A stretch of 64,000 nucleotides of DNA, from NCBI GenBank assembly GCA_015852425.1, contig JAAAIG010000020.1:51259-115258 (forward strand), read 5' to 3'. A program made the position numbers and the translations under genes. The notes below the pieces were generated by a model that was given only the letters and a program-made list of their open reading frames with translations, searched no databases and was not told the DNA's origin. The DNA comes from Gryganskiella cystojenkinii (lineage: Eukaryota > Mortierellomycota > Mortierellomycetes > Mortierellales > Mortierellaceae). This document shows positions 11,401 to 24,072 of this stretch, piece after piece (the first letter of the stretch is position 1; each line of letters begins with the position of its first letter).

Positions 11401-13730
11401 ATGCTATTCAAATGATCTTCGCCCTCTTTATTTCACCTCCAAACACAATTCTGGTTCTCATCCTTTTTCAAATCATTGGTGTCACGTTACGCTAACAGGC
11501 AATAAAATAAACTGCAGAGAAGGGACCTTTCATAAAGAAAAAAAGTTCCGTCTTCTTCTGTTCTTCACTTTACCAACTGTTTTCCTAACTTTTCCACCAG
11601 AAATGAAGAACAAAAGGAGGAATATCCAAGAGGAGAATCCTAAGGCTACCAAAGAGAAAACGATCAAGGACTTCTTCCACACATTCCCGCGACAACCAAC
11701 CTACTAACCAAGCCAACGCACAGACCGGACGGGCCTTTTGCTTACAAGCGGAGCTCTACGTAGTTGATCCTTGTTTTTGTGGCAACATGACCGATTCCTT
11801 TCTTTTCTCTATTCTTGGGCAGGGACGACATCCATATTCTGTTGAGTCTACAGGACAATCACATCCTCGATAGCGGCGCACCTAAGCTGACTGCAAAGGC
11901 GAGTTCACTTACCTGCTCTCTAAGAGGATTCTGAGGTTTCTTCCGGTGGCAACGTAGGCTATTTTTTTTTCTTCTGCTTTATCTTTCTGATCTTCTCTAG
12001 GGCAGCGACTTTGCGCCGACGACGAACTTCTTGACAGATTTTGGAGAAATCCAACTCTTCTAGTCTGGCGATCAAGTGGTCAACAAATCCTCACGATCTG
12101 TTTGATCAAGAGCGTGGGGCAAACTGTGACCTTCACCTTGTAGGAGAACACAGACCCAACAAAACCAACCGAACCGTGGAAGAGCAAAGACTAGTGGAGT
12201 ATTTGGTTCGTGGCCGGCAACTCCTCCGTGTCCTTACTCACCAGGGCATCATAAAATACTATCATTGATCGATGTAAAGCCAAGTTCCTGCTTGACTAGA
12301 GTGGCGACAAGGAAATAGTTGTCATCAAGGCCACGCTCTTCATAATAGAGACTGAGCGTCACAAACGATACGACGAACTACTCGCGAAGCAAGGATGATA
12401 GTGTCTAGACAATCAAGGCCCAAAACTGGTCATGCGTCGGTGCTTATGTCCAGAGTCATTCTTACCGAATGAAATACCCGTTGATTACTGGTACCGGCCG
12501 ATTCTGTATAAAAGTTTTCAAGGCGGCACTTCCTCTGAGTATGTCACCTGAGCTTGTAGAGTTCGCGGGATTTCATACTGGCGATGGCACTTGCAAGTAT
12601 CCCAAGATTGCGATCGATCTATGAGACAAAGATGGCATAGACATGATCCTTGACACCCTCAAGAGGCTTGGTCCCTATAGGTACATTGGAGCGCTGTCGG
12701 AAGGCCCGTCTAGGGGTTGGCAACAGCCTCGACGATTCGACGACGAGATATTGAACAACCTCAAATGGATGAGGTCGGATTCAAGACGAATACATTGTGG
12801 TAGTTCCTGGTCCAGCTGGCTCTCACTGGATGAGACAACAAAGACGTCCCTGATTGGCTCTATCGCGACCATATCGATATCCGTTCCTGGTTCATGAGTG
12901 GCCACATCGAAGCAGATGGTTGTGTGTATCGGGGAATTGAGACAAATCGAGCAGCGCTTTCGATCAACATGACTGAGGTGACGAATTATTCCCAGGACTT
13001 GGCGGAACTCTCCCTTGCCACAGCTGAACACCACTCAACTGAGGCGGATTTGAGATATGAGATTGAAAGGAGTGTCATTGCCATCCCTAGCAACCCGATG
13101 TCACCGACATACTCAATGCTGAACTTTCAAAGGTGCGTGGCATCCGTATTCAAGATCGACTCTCGGTGATGGCCACGTAATTTTGCAGTTTACTATACAA
13201 CAGTACACAGTGGCTTTGCGACGAATGCACTTATTGCGTTTCTTCGCTTGGAGTCAAGAATGGGGTTATGCACAAAGATGAAAAGAGCTGAGGTCGAGAT
13301 CCCAGGAGTACGCTGCGACCGTCGTTTCACTACTGAGGTGACTTGACACCATGCTAGGCACTCTCTGAGATCCCCTCATAGTGTTCCATGGAACGAAAAC
13401 ATGTTGAATCTGATCAAGTTCTGCGTTTCCCCATCGAGATCAACTTCTCGTTTCAACCATTTGGCCTAAGCGAGACCATTGAACGCCTCTCCAGGGATGA
13501 TACTGCGATGGAACTGGAGTCGAAAGATCTCAGTAATCGACTTCTTGCCTTTAAACTGCTCTCATTATTATTGGCGACTGAGAAACTTTCATCCCAAGAT
13601 GTTTATCGGTGTACAGAGGATTTGAGCTCGTTTTCTAGAGGCTTTTCATTCATAGTCTCTTTAAATGCTCTTCCAGCAATTTTTATAGCCACCTTTTCTT
13701 ATTTAAACACGTCGTTTGAATAAATATTTA
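11401..13730. other. Degenerate region, possibly decayed coding sequence
   Basis: About 2.3 kb with no intact gene. Some stretches have protein-like composition but are cut by stops and frame changes, for example on the plus strand near 12110-12270 (HRPNKTNRTVEEQRLVEYLV), 12640-12760 and 12890-13170 (ADLRYEIERSVIAIPSNP). I could not assign these to a family. They may be the rest of the FMO locus, or another dead gene. An open frame at 13388-13723 (111 codons) shows no motif that I recognise. Confidence 0.4.
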
Positions 13731-15263
13731 TTATTCAAGCACACTTGGATCTGCCCAGTCCGGCATGTCGACTTCAAACTTCCAATCAGGGCCTTGGTAT
13801 CGAATAGCTCTGAGCCAGATCTTCATCGCTGCTGGGTCAGGTATATTGAGTTTCTCTTTTTCTTCTTGGCATTTGTGGCAAGGTGTCTCTGGGCTGATAT
13901 AATAGGGCATATAGGGTTGTTTTTCTGGTGGGATCTCTGTTGGATAAAACCGGGTATCGTTCCCACAGCCTGTCGTGTCTACATCCCCCTGTCGTCCCCG
14001 CGGCGGTTGATAATCCGAGTTATAGAGCTTGTCATTGACAATCGGATGTTTGAGAAATGCGGTATGTAGTCGAATCTGATGTTGCCTTCCAGTTGCCAGA
14101 TGACCTATGAAGATGGATCAAAAATAAGTAAAATATTTTTAAAAAAAACTGGTTCCGCCATGCTAATCGAGGTGTTGGCTAACTTACAACGAACCAAGCT
14201 TGAGTTTGAGGCTGGGTCAAACCAAATCCTTTCGAATCGAGTCTCTGATGCTTTTCCTGCAGGATCAATTGAAACTTTGCCTGCAGTTTGTAAGATAGGT
14301 TCTTTAACGACCATGGGGCCGGTCGGGAATTCGCCTATCACCCGGCAAACGTATTCCTTGCGGACAAATTTTGGTGGCGCTGATCCTTCTTCCTCATTGT
14401 TATCCTTTGGTATCTCTTCTGGTGGTTGGAATCGCTCCCGGATCGCCGGATCGGCGACATTAGCAAAGATGACTACTCCGGAGGTTACTGCATCTAGGCG
14501 GTTTATCGCTAAATACCATTAAAAAAACACAGTTGTTCAGTTGACAGTTGTTCAGTTGAAAATTTNNNNNNNNNNGGTTTGAAAATCGCTCGCTTCCGCT
14601 TTACCATGCATGTAGTTTGGAATGTCGTGATCCCGGCGAAGGATCTCCAGAGCCGTGTTATGAAACATGAGTTCGTTCGGGTGTACTGTAATCCCGTGTG
14701 GTTTGTCGAATGCCACATAGTCGTCCGTCTTTTCGATGAGTCGGATCGGGGTATCCGGTACCGGTGGCTCTGTGGTCCGCAAAAGAATAGAAAAGTCAGC
14801 ATTAAGAAAACTCTAGGAATTTTATAGTGGTTTACGGGTTCATACCATGACGATGACAATTCATGGATCGTAAACGCTCTCCGCCTTTTAGTATGTAGTC
14901 TGGAGACGCAATCTTGTCGTTGATGACGATGTCGCCTCGTTCCATGGCGGCGATCTAGACGCACACGAGATAATTAGGATAGGAGATGGAGGACTAGGAG
15001 CTTGAACAGGGGCTTGAAAAACGCTATTAAAACAAGTCCATCAAGTACCATACAATCATGCTTTTTGTACACCGTCGAGGCATCTCTGAGGCAAAGACTT
15101 CGGGTACGGTACGGCTGATCCAGCGTTGCTTGACATTGGCGTAAAAAGTCTGGTTATAGGCCCTGACCTTGCGTAGACCGTCCTCAAAATAATATTCTGC
15201 TTTGGGGATGTCGATACTGGCTGCTGGTACTTTTCCTGACCGTGGCTTGACGACCTTTGGCAT
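13731..15263 (-). CDS. RNA pseudouridine synthase, RluA family (Pus8/Pus9/Rib2-like)
   Basis: Isomerises specific uridines in RNA to pseudouridine. Five exons: 15054-15263, 14846-14954, 14605-14769, 14188-14508 and 13731-14104; 392 residues. The N-terminus (YYFEDGLRKVRAY, then VKQRW) is typical of fungal Pus9/Rib2. An S4-like stretch follows (GDIVINDKIASPDYIL), then FDKPHGITVHP, the catalytic-loop motif INRLDAVTSG with the invariant Asp, and TGRQHQIRLHTAF. There is no deaminase domain, so it is a stand-alone synthase rather than a bifunctional Rib2. The N gap at 14566-14575 lies inside intron 3, so the coding sequence is intact. An in-frame ATG at 15323 would add 20 residues with a basic, presequence-like character (mitochondrial form possible). 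Divergent from BRCA2. Confidence 0.9.
14530..14575. repeat. Short tandem duplication beside an assembly gap
   Basis: Two copies of an AGTTGTTCAGTTGA unit stand side by side just before the 10-N gap (14566-14575) inside intron 3 of the pseudouridine synthase. The gap may hide more copies of the unit. Confidence 0.6.
14566..14575. other. Assembly gap (10 N)
   Basis: Run of N inside intron 3 of the pseudouridine synthase; true length unknown. Confidence 0.99.
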
Positions 15264-15424
15264 GACTGTAGATATTGCTTTTTGGCCGCGAGTGATTAAG
15301 GCTGGGAATGAGCACGATGGCATCAGTGAATGAAGAAGGTGTGGGATGTCGACTGAGAAGGGATCAGCTTAAAGCCCTCCTCGTTTGTCAAATAGTGATT
15401 TGACGGTCACAATTGACAAAAGCA

Positions 15425-15430
15425 ACGCGT
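15425..15430 (+). promoter_or_regulatory. MCB-like element (ACGCGT) between PUS and BRCA2
   Basis: One exact ACGCGT hexamer lies about 125 nt upstream of the BRCA2 start in the 290-nt divergent promoter. In yeasts this is the MluI cell-cycle box bound by MBF, which drives G1/S expression of DNA-replication and repair genes. It fits the repair role of BRCA2, but a single hexamer can occur by chance. Confidence 0.35.
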
Positions 15431-15553
15431 GTGTGAAAATGGTGGCAAATGGAGTCGCTTGAACAACATTCAGCTCCCTCCCTCAACTCAATTCTCTCGT
15501 TCCATCACCAATTCCATCAGCAGGGCAGACCATAACTTCAAAGGATCGTCCAC

Positions 15554-18500
15554 ATGTCCAGGCAGGAGAAACCACCTCTACCCCGACCCGTGGCCAGGAC
15601 CGCCGTCTGTCCCGCTCATCTCATGGGACATCCAACCGTCCTAATTACCCAGACTCGACCAATGTCACCTCCAATGACGCCGCTGGAACCTTCAACCTCC
15701 ATTACAAAGTCAAACTCAACGGCATGGTCTCCAGCCGTAAAGCGGCATAGGAAGGTGAACAAAGAAGCTTTCGAGATGAAGCTCTGGAGCATGATCCCAT
15801 CCAGCTTCTTACCGACACCAAGCCCTCAGACAACCTCAGGAACAATTGGACAAGCGGCCATCATCAGTCAAAGACCAACCATGAGCGATACTATGGATCT
15901 CTCAAAGTCCTATAAGACAGAGTCACAGGTATGAATCTCGGTCATCCCATGGGCGCGTGATAACAGATATGTATCAAAACTCCCCCTAAACGTGCTATCC
16001 CTGATATCCGATATTTAGAGTCCCTCTGACTTTACGGATGCGAAAGAAGACAACTCGAGACTCAGCTTGACTCAGGAACAGGTATGCCAATCTCATCAAG
16101 AAAGTTGAAACTAGAGACTATCGAGTGGATGGACACTCTTTTTCTAATAGCGACATTTCCGCCATTTAGATCTCACCACACGATCAGGGAATGCCATCCA
16201 GGAAACGTCGATCAAGCACACCACTGGAAGATACCGAGCGCCAATCCGCAGGACCACCCACTATTCCTAGCAGAACTCATGTTCCCAAAATATTGCCAAT
16301 TGACGACGACAGTCCTTTCACGGTTACTGACGACCAGTCAGAGACTATAAGACCCAACCTGTTTTCACCACCCTCCAGAGACTTCAAACGAAGGCATCGT
16401 GCATCAACTTCCACTGGCAGAGATAACCCTTCGCCTCCACGATTGCTCCTCCGCTGTCAATCGTGGGACCCCGACACCACACCCACACACTCCCCGACTG
16501 CAAGGCGAGCTAACCGCTCATATACCCAGACTCGCCCTGGCGACTCCCCAGTGCTACCTCTTGACCGGATCCTCTCAGGCAGTGGAATCGTCGCACAATC
16601 AAGTCGAGCCCTAGAGCCTTCCCCCTTAGAGCTTTGGAGGACCATGGGCGATCGATTTATGACAACGGGACAAGTCCGTCGGGAACTCTCGCCAGGGCCT
16701 CCAGCACTGGTTCGAACTGATGGCGTTGGGTTCTCCACGGAAAGGGATCCCCTGGACAGATCCTCCCCTAATATTCCAGAGCCAGTGTCAGATGAACAAA
16801 GTCCAGTATCCCCATCTGTCCGACACCAGCAAGTGGCTACCGATCAGATCGTTTTCAGAACACCAATCAAAAAGGCACCTCGCCAGCCATCGATATCCCC
16901 GGGGGCTGTTAAAGGTATTGAGAGTGACTCTGCGAGTTCGCGGCGTAGTAGTCTTTCCGATCAAAACCCTGTCACGCCGATGCCTCGAACACCGATCTCC
17001 AACATTCGACCAGGAAACCGAATGAGTTTGAACAGTGATGCCACCAAGTCGTCTGAAAGAAGAAGCTCGCTTATGACGAGTCCTTCGTTGGGCATCGAAT
17101 GGTCGCCGTCTATGGAAACACCTGTCAAGAAAAGGTCCAGTATGGGGCCTCTGAAGACACCTGTCGAGAATATGCTCATGAAACTCCGCGGTATGCCGTC
17201 GAATGGACAGTCAGAGGATATGCCAGAGGTTGCCGACTGTGATGGCTGGTCTGTTACTCTGGAAACGCCTCCTCGGAAGCCTTTGGAAGAGAACGCAGGT
17301 CCACAATACTCGGCAGTTGATGATGATGTCCTGGCAAAGCTCCGCGGAGCACCCAGTCAGAGTCCAATATTGCAGGAGAGGCGCCAAAGTACATCTTCGC
17401 GTGAGGGCTCGTTTTACTCGGCTACGTCATCTTTGGCGGATGACGACACAGAATACCGGCGGGATCAAGCTGCAGATCATAATCCTGCTCAAAGTTCTCA
17501 AATCCCTGAGATACCAGTTCTAGTTCAGGTCAAGGATGAGATGGAAATGATGCCGCTTGCAAGAGTCAACGATAGCAGTTTGGAGATTATTTCTGAGCCT
17601 CCATCTGTCCCTCCTGCAGACCCTGGCCTAACATTACCCAGCTCATTCCTCGACAATATCAAGCAAGACGATTCACAAGAGCCCGAGAGTCCTATTGTTC
17701 AGAGCATGGAAGTCTCTGACAGTCAACTTTATGACAGCTTTGATGAATTATCTGATTCGGCTCTCAATTTCAGTAAATCAACTGAAAGCAACCACACTCA
17801 CGAAAACAATTCAGTAAACCGCAGACGGGACAGCAGAAACACCCGGTCACAGAGATCTGATCACATCCCTGAAAACCTACCCCTGGACGAGCCATGGCTA
17901 CTCTCGTCCCCAGTCATGGCCGAAGATGACGTGTATGTAACCGTGAAACAGGAGGATGACGAGGACGGATTGACTGGAAAAAGCGCCACTGTTTTTGAGG
18001 ATGATTTTGACAATATCGCATTCAGTCAGTTGGATGATGGTTTTAATTTCATGGCTGAGCCTACTCAGCGTCCTCCAAGACATGGGCCATCAACAACACA
18101 TCTAAGTCCCCAACGGCGTAAAAAGAGCATTGGTGGCACTCTGGGAATCCAACCTGAGGCACCTCTGGCACCGCACCCTTCGATGCAGCATCCTCTGTCT
18201 GGGAACGAAGTCGATTGGCTCTCAAGAAGCAACGCTATGCTGGGAGATATGTTTTTATCTTTGGATGTGACCGCACCATCAGATTATCGAAGCAATCGTG
18301 GGCTTTCCACTGAACATCAACCGCCTGTCATGAGTGGATTTTCATCGGCTGGTGGTAAGGAGTTGAGGCCGATTTCCGAAGCATCTCTAGCTCGTGCTGT
18401 CGGATTGTTTGCTGAAGATAACCATCAAGGTCCATTGAAGGAAACGGCGGACAGCATAATTGTCCCAGAAATCCCCACTGGCGATCGATCTACGGGTACT

Positions 18501-21500
18501 CACGCGCCATCAATCGTTGCTGGGTTCGCTACCGCTGGAGGAAAGAAGTTGGCTCCGACCTCGGAGAATGCGCTCAAAAAAGCTGCCCAGCTTTTCGATG
18601 ACGGCGATCATGAGGAGTTCAAGGAACGCATGGATCCTGGGAGGGACGAACAGAGAAAAACACTGCCGCCTATGCCTATGGTAGGGTTTGCTTCCGCCGG
18701 GAGCAAAAAGCCGGTGCCTCTTTCGAAAGAGGCTCAGGAGCGAGCGATGCGTCTGTTTGAGGATGACGAACTTTCAACTCTACCAGATTCTACAGGATTT
18801 GATGCTGTTAAATATCCCACTCCTCTTTCAAAGGCGAAAGTATCAATGGTTCAGGACGACAACGACGGATATTCAATACGGCAACCTTCGGATCATGGCG
18901 GAATATCCTCGGACCAAAGTGGATTTAGCGGATTTTCTTCAGGCAAAGGAAAAGCGTTGGCTCCAGTCTCGAAAGCGGCTCGTGATCATGCGCTTAGCTT
19001 CTTAGAGTTGGAGCAACCTCCGACAACGACGGTCTCTGGGCAGGATTACGCCCAAATACCATTGGCTGGTAAAAACCGAGTACCACTTCAACCTCATGGA
19101 CCGAAAGGACAGGGTGCGTCGGTGCAGGATGTTGTGGTACCACGTCAGCCAATCATCTCGGCTCACATGAACAACTTAATGCTGAAGTCTTTACGGGCAA
19201 ACTCGTCTGGCAGCTTGTCATCACAACCCGGAGGCTTGAAACCGATCCAAAAGACCAAACTCCCTTTCAAATCGCCAATGCCGTTCAAGTCGCCTCTGAA
19301 AGATCCTTCCACATCCAAGGACAGTGGAGACTCGACAGAGAAGCAGCTTTCGTCGACAAAGAAACTCGTTTTGGGAAAGAAGGTTCTTAGCAGGAAATCA
19401 CTTCATCCGCAGGCCATATTAGGTATTGCGCCGAACGCCACCAACCCTGTCGTCAAATCAGTGCAAGCATCGGCCTTCCAGTCTCTTTATAATTTAAAAG
19501 GTGGGCTGTTGCGGGCAAGATTTTTTTGAAAATTTTGCCGTTTTAGAAATCCTACTAACTCCAGTTTCCATCTCTTAGACTTGAAAGAGAGAACAGGCTT
19601 AAACGACTCTCTCGGCTTGTCAAAACGTCGTGATATTGACTCTCTTGAAGACATGGGCGTGTAAGTGAAGCGGACGATATTTTAGGCATCAACATCCGCA
19701 CTCTTTTTTCTTGTTTAGCTAACGGACAGTAATTCGCGACAGACCTAGGGATGCGCTTGTGATGACTCTTTCAAAGGCAAAAACCTACCGATTCCAGCAT
19801 TGGGGGGTAGAAGAGGCATACCAAGGGCTGCTGGATCGAGGCGCCAGTTCCGATCTCCTTGCGCAGAAATGGGTCAGGAATCACTACAGTCTTGTCGTCT
19901 GGAAACTCGCCTGCTATGTTCGATCGTGGCCAGAGCACTTTTCATCCGACACTTGGTTTTGTCCTGACAAAGTCCTTGACCAATTGGCCTACCGGTACGA
20001 ACGCGAAATTAATCGCGCAGAGAGACCAGCGCTGCGGAAGATTGTTGAGGGTGACGACTCGGCCGCGAGACATTTGGTCCTGTGTATTGCCGACATCACT
20101 ACAGAGTACTCAGAGGTAGCCAAGACGGATATTCTCCAGGTCACAGTGACGGATGGATGGTACCTTTTGGCGGCTGTTGTCGATCCTACCCTGACGCGAT
20201 CGATCGAAAAGGGCCGCCTGAGAATTGGTAGCAAGATTCATGTCTGTCGCGCCAAGTTGAACGGCGCGGAGAATGGCGCCGCTATCCTCGAACTAATGGA
20301 GGGCGCTTCTTCTTCCGTGTCGCTTACATTCCAAGCAAACAACACTCGATTGGCACGATGGGATGCAAAACTGGGCTTTCAGCGATCGCCGTTGGTGTGG
20401 ATAAGACGGTTGCGAAGCATTACTCCGGAAGGTGGACTGGTCCCAGGAGTTGACGTCGTGGTTCTTCGAAAGTATCCACTCGTCTTTTTGGAAACACTAG
20501 CTGATGGCGTGACCAAGATCAAGCGGACAGCCCGGGAAGAAGATCGAGCGGCCGAAACTCATCAAGAGTCTCTTGAGAGGCGATACCAGGAGATTGTCCA
20601 GGATGTCGAGAAGGAATTTAGAGGTAATAGTAGTGATTCGGTTGCGATTCGTGAAGAAGTCGAGGCCAGAGCCCTCGAATTGCAATCCGAGGCGACTAGA
20701 AATGTGACACCTATGTTTACTATCCGAGTCGGAAATTATGGTGAGCATGGAGACCGCGATCATCAAGAGGAAGCTCTAATTACGTTTTGGAGTAATGTTC
20801 ATGCCTCTTATCAGGAAGGTCACCGTGTGAGGGTAAGTGAACAGATCCAAATTCTCTTTCTTTTGCGTGGACATAAATCTTAACAGTGACTAACCGGGAC
20901 GGTACTGTATGTAGATCACTTCGTTGACGGCAAAGAGACTGAGTCGTGAACCAGGATTTGAAGATATGCTGCAGTTGGCAGGAACCAGAATGACAACTGT
21001 ACAGGACATGCCAGCAGACCCGGAGACAATGCTCCTGACGCACTATCGACCTCGAGAGATTACATCTTGCATTGATGTTGGTCAACTCTACTATGGCGCC
21101 GAGGTGGACCTTGCCGTTGTCGTTCTTGGTATGATTTCTTTGAAAGATTTTATGAGCAGAAGAAAAAGGCTGATTTTCAATAGTTAACTCTCGAATTTGT
21201 TATGCATCGAAATTCCGTAGCTGCAAGCGATAGGCCGATAGGGCCAAGCAACAAACTCTACGTCGTAGTGACAGACTCTTCGATGAGATTACTCCTGGTA
21301 GAACTTCAAGGATCGTCATCTTTGTCGCCATTCAAGGTCTCTTCCAAGGTGCTGATTGCCAATTCGCGGTACAAAGTCCACGACACGAAGTTGAGTCTGG
21401 ATATTGTCTGTTATCAACAGAGTTATACGCAAGTGACCGCAGCTCGAGGATCGAGTGCAAGTGGGTGGCCAGGATATGCAGAGACTGCATTTCAGAGACT

Positions 21501-21624
21501 AGCTGTGCTCACTACCAGTCCGGGTCCGAGTGGTCAGCCAGGACGATTACACGAGAATGAATTACTCGGAAAACTCATGGCCCAGGCAAATGCACTCCTC
21601 GTCAGCATACAGCCCTCTTTTTGA
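15554..21624 (+). CDS. BRCA2: BRCA2 homologue (recombination mediator, Brh2-like)
   Basis: Loads Rad51 on single-stranded DNA during homologous recombination. Seven exons: 15554-15928, 16019-16081, 16170-19500, 19579-19660, 19743-20832, 20915-21128 and 21221-21624; 1,852 residues. Residues 1-860 are Ser/Pro-rich and largely disordered, with many SP/TP sites. Four BRC repeats lie at about 869 (FSSAGGKELRPIS), 931 (FATAGGKKLAPTS), 985 (FASAGSKKPVPLS) and 1065 (FSSGKGKALAPVS). The first three keep the Rad51-binding FxxA core; the fourth has Gly in place of Ala. From about 1250 (LGLSKRRDIDSLEDMGV) to the end come the helical domain and the OB folds. A charged helical stretch inside OB2 (EEDRAAETHQESLERRYQEI) resembles the tower. 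The start is the first ATG after an in-frame stop; AATAAA follows the stop by 4 nt. DSS1-contact residues cannot be checked by eye. Confidence 0.93.
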
Positions 21625-21771
21625 GAAAAATAAATCATACAACTGTCAACGTGCAACAAAACGGTCATTGCTAAATATCAGTGATTATTATTTTTATTTT
21701 CTGGTAATGGGTTTGGACTTTTGGTGAATGTCAAAATCGATTGAAAATAGCTTGCTTCGTTGAGGCATCGC

Positions 21772-24072
21772 CTAAAGAGCTACAGTTGAGCCAGTTGTTG
21801 GAGTATCTCCGGCCAATGACTCCTTCTTCTGTTTTTGTCTCTGTTCTGCCAGAAATCGTGGGGACAGCGTTTGAGGGAACCCCTCGCCTTTACCTCGCTT
21901 AGGGACGAATGGAAGAAATGTCGCTTGAGGCCTAGTAGTAGTTTAAACATGAAAAGAGAAGGTTGTCTATTGTGTTAATCAATCCATATAAATGACAATA
22001 TGAACCAGCCAGCGTCCTTCAACGTCGCCGGTGAAAGCAAGGCCCATTGGTTTCTCTTCATTACCTGTATCGAGTCCCCTTGACAGTTGTCTTATCCACG
22101 ACAGCCTGAGGCACCCAATTTAAGGCCATGTGCCTGATGAATCTCTCTTTCAGCGTCTAATTTATTTTCATGCGTACAAACAACTTTTGTGAGCGTCGAG
22201 ATATCGTATCGTTTGACCCGCCTTGCACAAATCTTTGCCAGGGAAATGAGAGTTTTTTTTTTTTTTTTGGGGGGGGGGGTATACTTTACCTGACCATAGA
22301 GGATAATGGCATTCATTTTGCTCGCCTTATATTGCTCCTTGACATACGGGTACCGTTGGGCTTTGTACTCTTGCAGGGCCTCTTGGATGTACTCCAACGA
22401 TGGAGTTTTCATGTCATAAAGACAATTAGCCAGCACAACAGCGTCCAGCATCGCACAAACTGCACCTTGGCCAGCACTGGGCAGAAGCTATTTACACAAT
22501 CATCAAGGATAAAAAAAATGTCAAAAAAGGCATCGTGGCGAGCAGGAATTCAGCGAACTCGTTCTTTACCTTGTGTGCGGCTATTCGGACGTAAATATGT
22601 CCAAGGGAAGTTAGAATGAAAAAAGGTGTATTAACTGTCTGTCCCTTTTCGTTCGTGTCCTTATGACGCTTTGACACAGGAGCGATTCCTCTTACCATCG
22701 CCGATGAGGACAGTTCGCCCTCGATTCCAAGTCTCAAACAGTTTGTCTTCGAGAAAGACTCTCGAGATGCCATCCTTCGGCGTAAGGTTAATCAGGTTTC
22801 CGAGAGTGCCTCCTGTTGGAACACGAAAGTCTTTTACGACTTCGATCATCTCTTTCGCGGATTCCGGCCCCCATCTAATTACCACCCAGTCAAACGAAGG
22901 AAACGACCCTTGCTAGTTAATGATTGTCTCTTTCAAAATATATACAAACAGGATGCACAGCAAGTTTTGAGTTTCTGGTTTTTTTTTTTTTTTCAAACCA
23001 CGTACTCACTGTTCCTGAATCGAACCAACTCGGTTTCTTCAAGACTTGCAAGTTGCTGAACGACGACCCAGCAGATCTTGCGGTTGGCAACATTGAACAG
23101 ACTCCAGTTGTAGGACGTGCCGCGTCCGATGACCTGAGAAAAAGAACTATCCTCTCTGGCGACTACTGGAAATTTCTCTGGATCGAGTGGACCCGTCGTT
23201 CCCACGAGAGCAATATAGCCTTTGTTCAAGTCCTTGCTATCCATCACAGGCAAGATCTGATGTTCCTTCATGAACTTATACAGACTTTGACGAACGCCAC
23301 TGTATGCGCCATCGGCACCGACGAGAACATCTCCATGGTAAGTCGTCCCGTCTGCACACCGAATCATGGCGCCCTCTTTGCTTTGAGTCATGGAGAGGAC
23401 TTTTTTACCGAGATGAATCTTCTCCGCCTGCACCTTGGACAGGAGCAAGTTGTAAAATGCTGGTCTGTCGAAGAGCAAAGCGTCATACCCTAGGCTATGT
23501 TTTGAAGACGTTTAAAGGTTCAAGGAGAATCGAATGGAAAATAAACTTTCAAGCTCTTCTTGATTAAACGCTCTTCTTCAAAAAAATCAACAGGGGACAA
23601 GTCCTTACTCGAGTCTTTCGTAAAAGCGTGGTATCTCTGCGATTATTGTCAGGTCATCGTACATAATTTTAGAGTCCATAGCCCTGCTAGGGAGTGAAAT
23701 CGCCTTGACTTCTTCAAGAAGACCCAATTGGTCCAAAACGGGCATGACACTGTGATGAAGAGCCATAATAGAACCTTAGTTATGTGCGTTACGCGTGACA
23801 AAAACATACTATTAGTCTATTAAGTTTGTGGGCATGTGAAGGTCGTTGCTTTCAATAATAATAAAAAAAAACGGCGTTGGTCCAGTCTTCGACTACTCAC
23901 CAAGCGGTTTGACTTCTTGGGCACGTTCGTAGATTTCATACGGAATCCCGGCCTTGTCGAGCAAGATGGCGAGGAATAGACCCGCGATACCGGCACCGAC
24001 GATCATCACGTGCGGGTTCTTGCCATCGCTCATTGGCGGGGGCTGAGATGGATACTTGGGTGCTGGAGGCAT
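21772..24072 (-). CDS. FAD-dependent monooxygenase, paralogue A
   Basis: Flavoprotein hydroxylase of the PHBH / salicylate-hydroxylase-like class; substrate unknown. Eight exons: 23901-24072, 23609-23774, 23010-23494, 22696-22908, 22570-22580, 22290-22487, 22065-22156 and 21772-21931; 498 residues. Motifs: MIVGAGIAGLFLAILLDKAG (Rossmann GxGxxG for FAD), GADGAYSGVR (DG motif) and GD-AAHK-LLPSAGQGA (GD motif that closes the FAD site). The fifth exon is an 11-nt microexon encoding most of AAHK. Exons 1/2 and 3/4 are split at two positions that are unsplit in paralogue B. A donor A|GTGAGT and acceptor CAAG|GG give the only frame that joins exons 3 and 4. The in-frame ATG at 24150 is an alternative start. 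No signal peptide is clear. Converges on BRCA2 (147 nt between stops). Confidence 0.9.

Noticed and set aside
15479..15928. Alternative frame for the first exon of BRCA2 (reads KDRPHVQAGETTSTPTRGQD)
   Set aside because: It is interrupted by an in-frame TAG near 15748 and its splice phase does not fit exon 2; the frame from ATG 15554 does.
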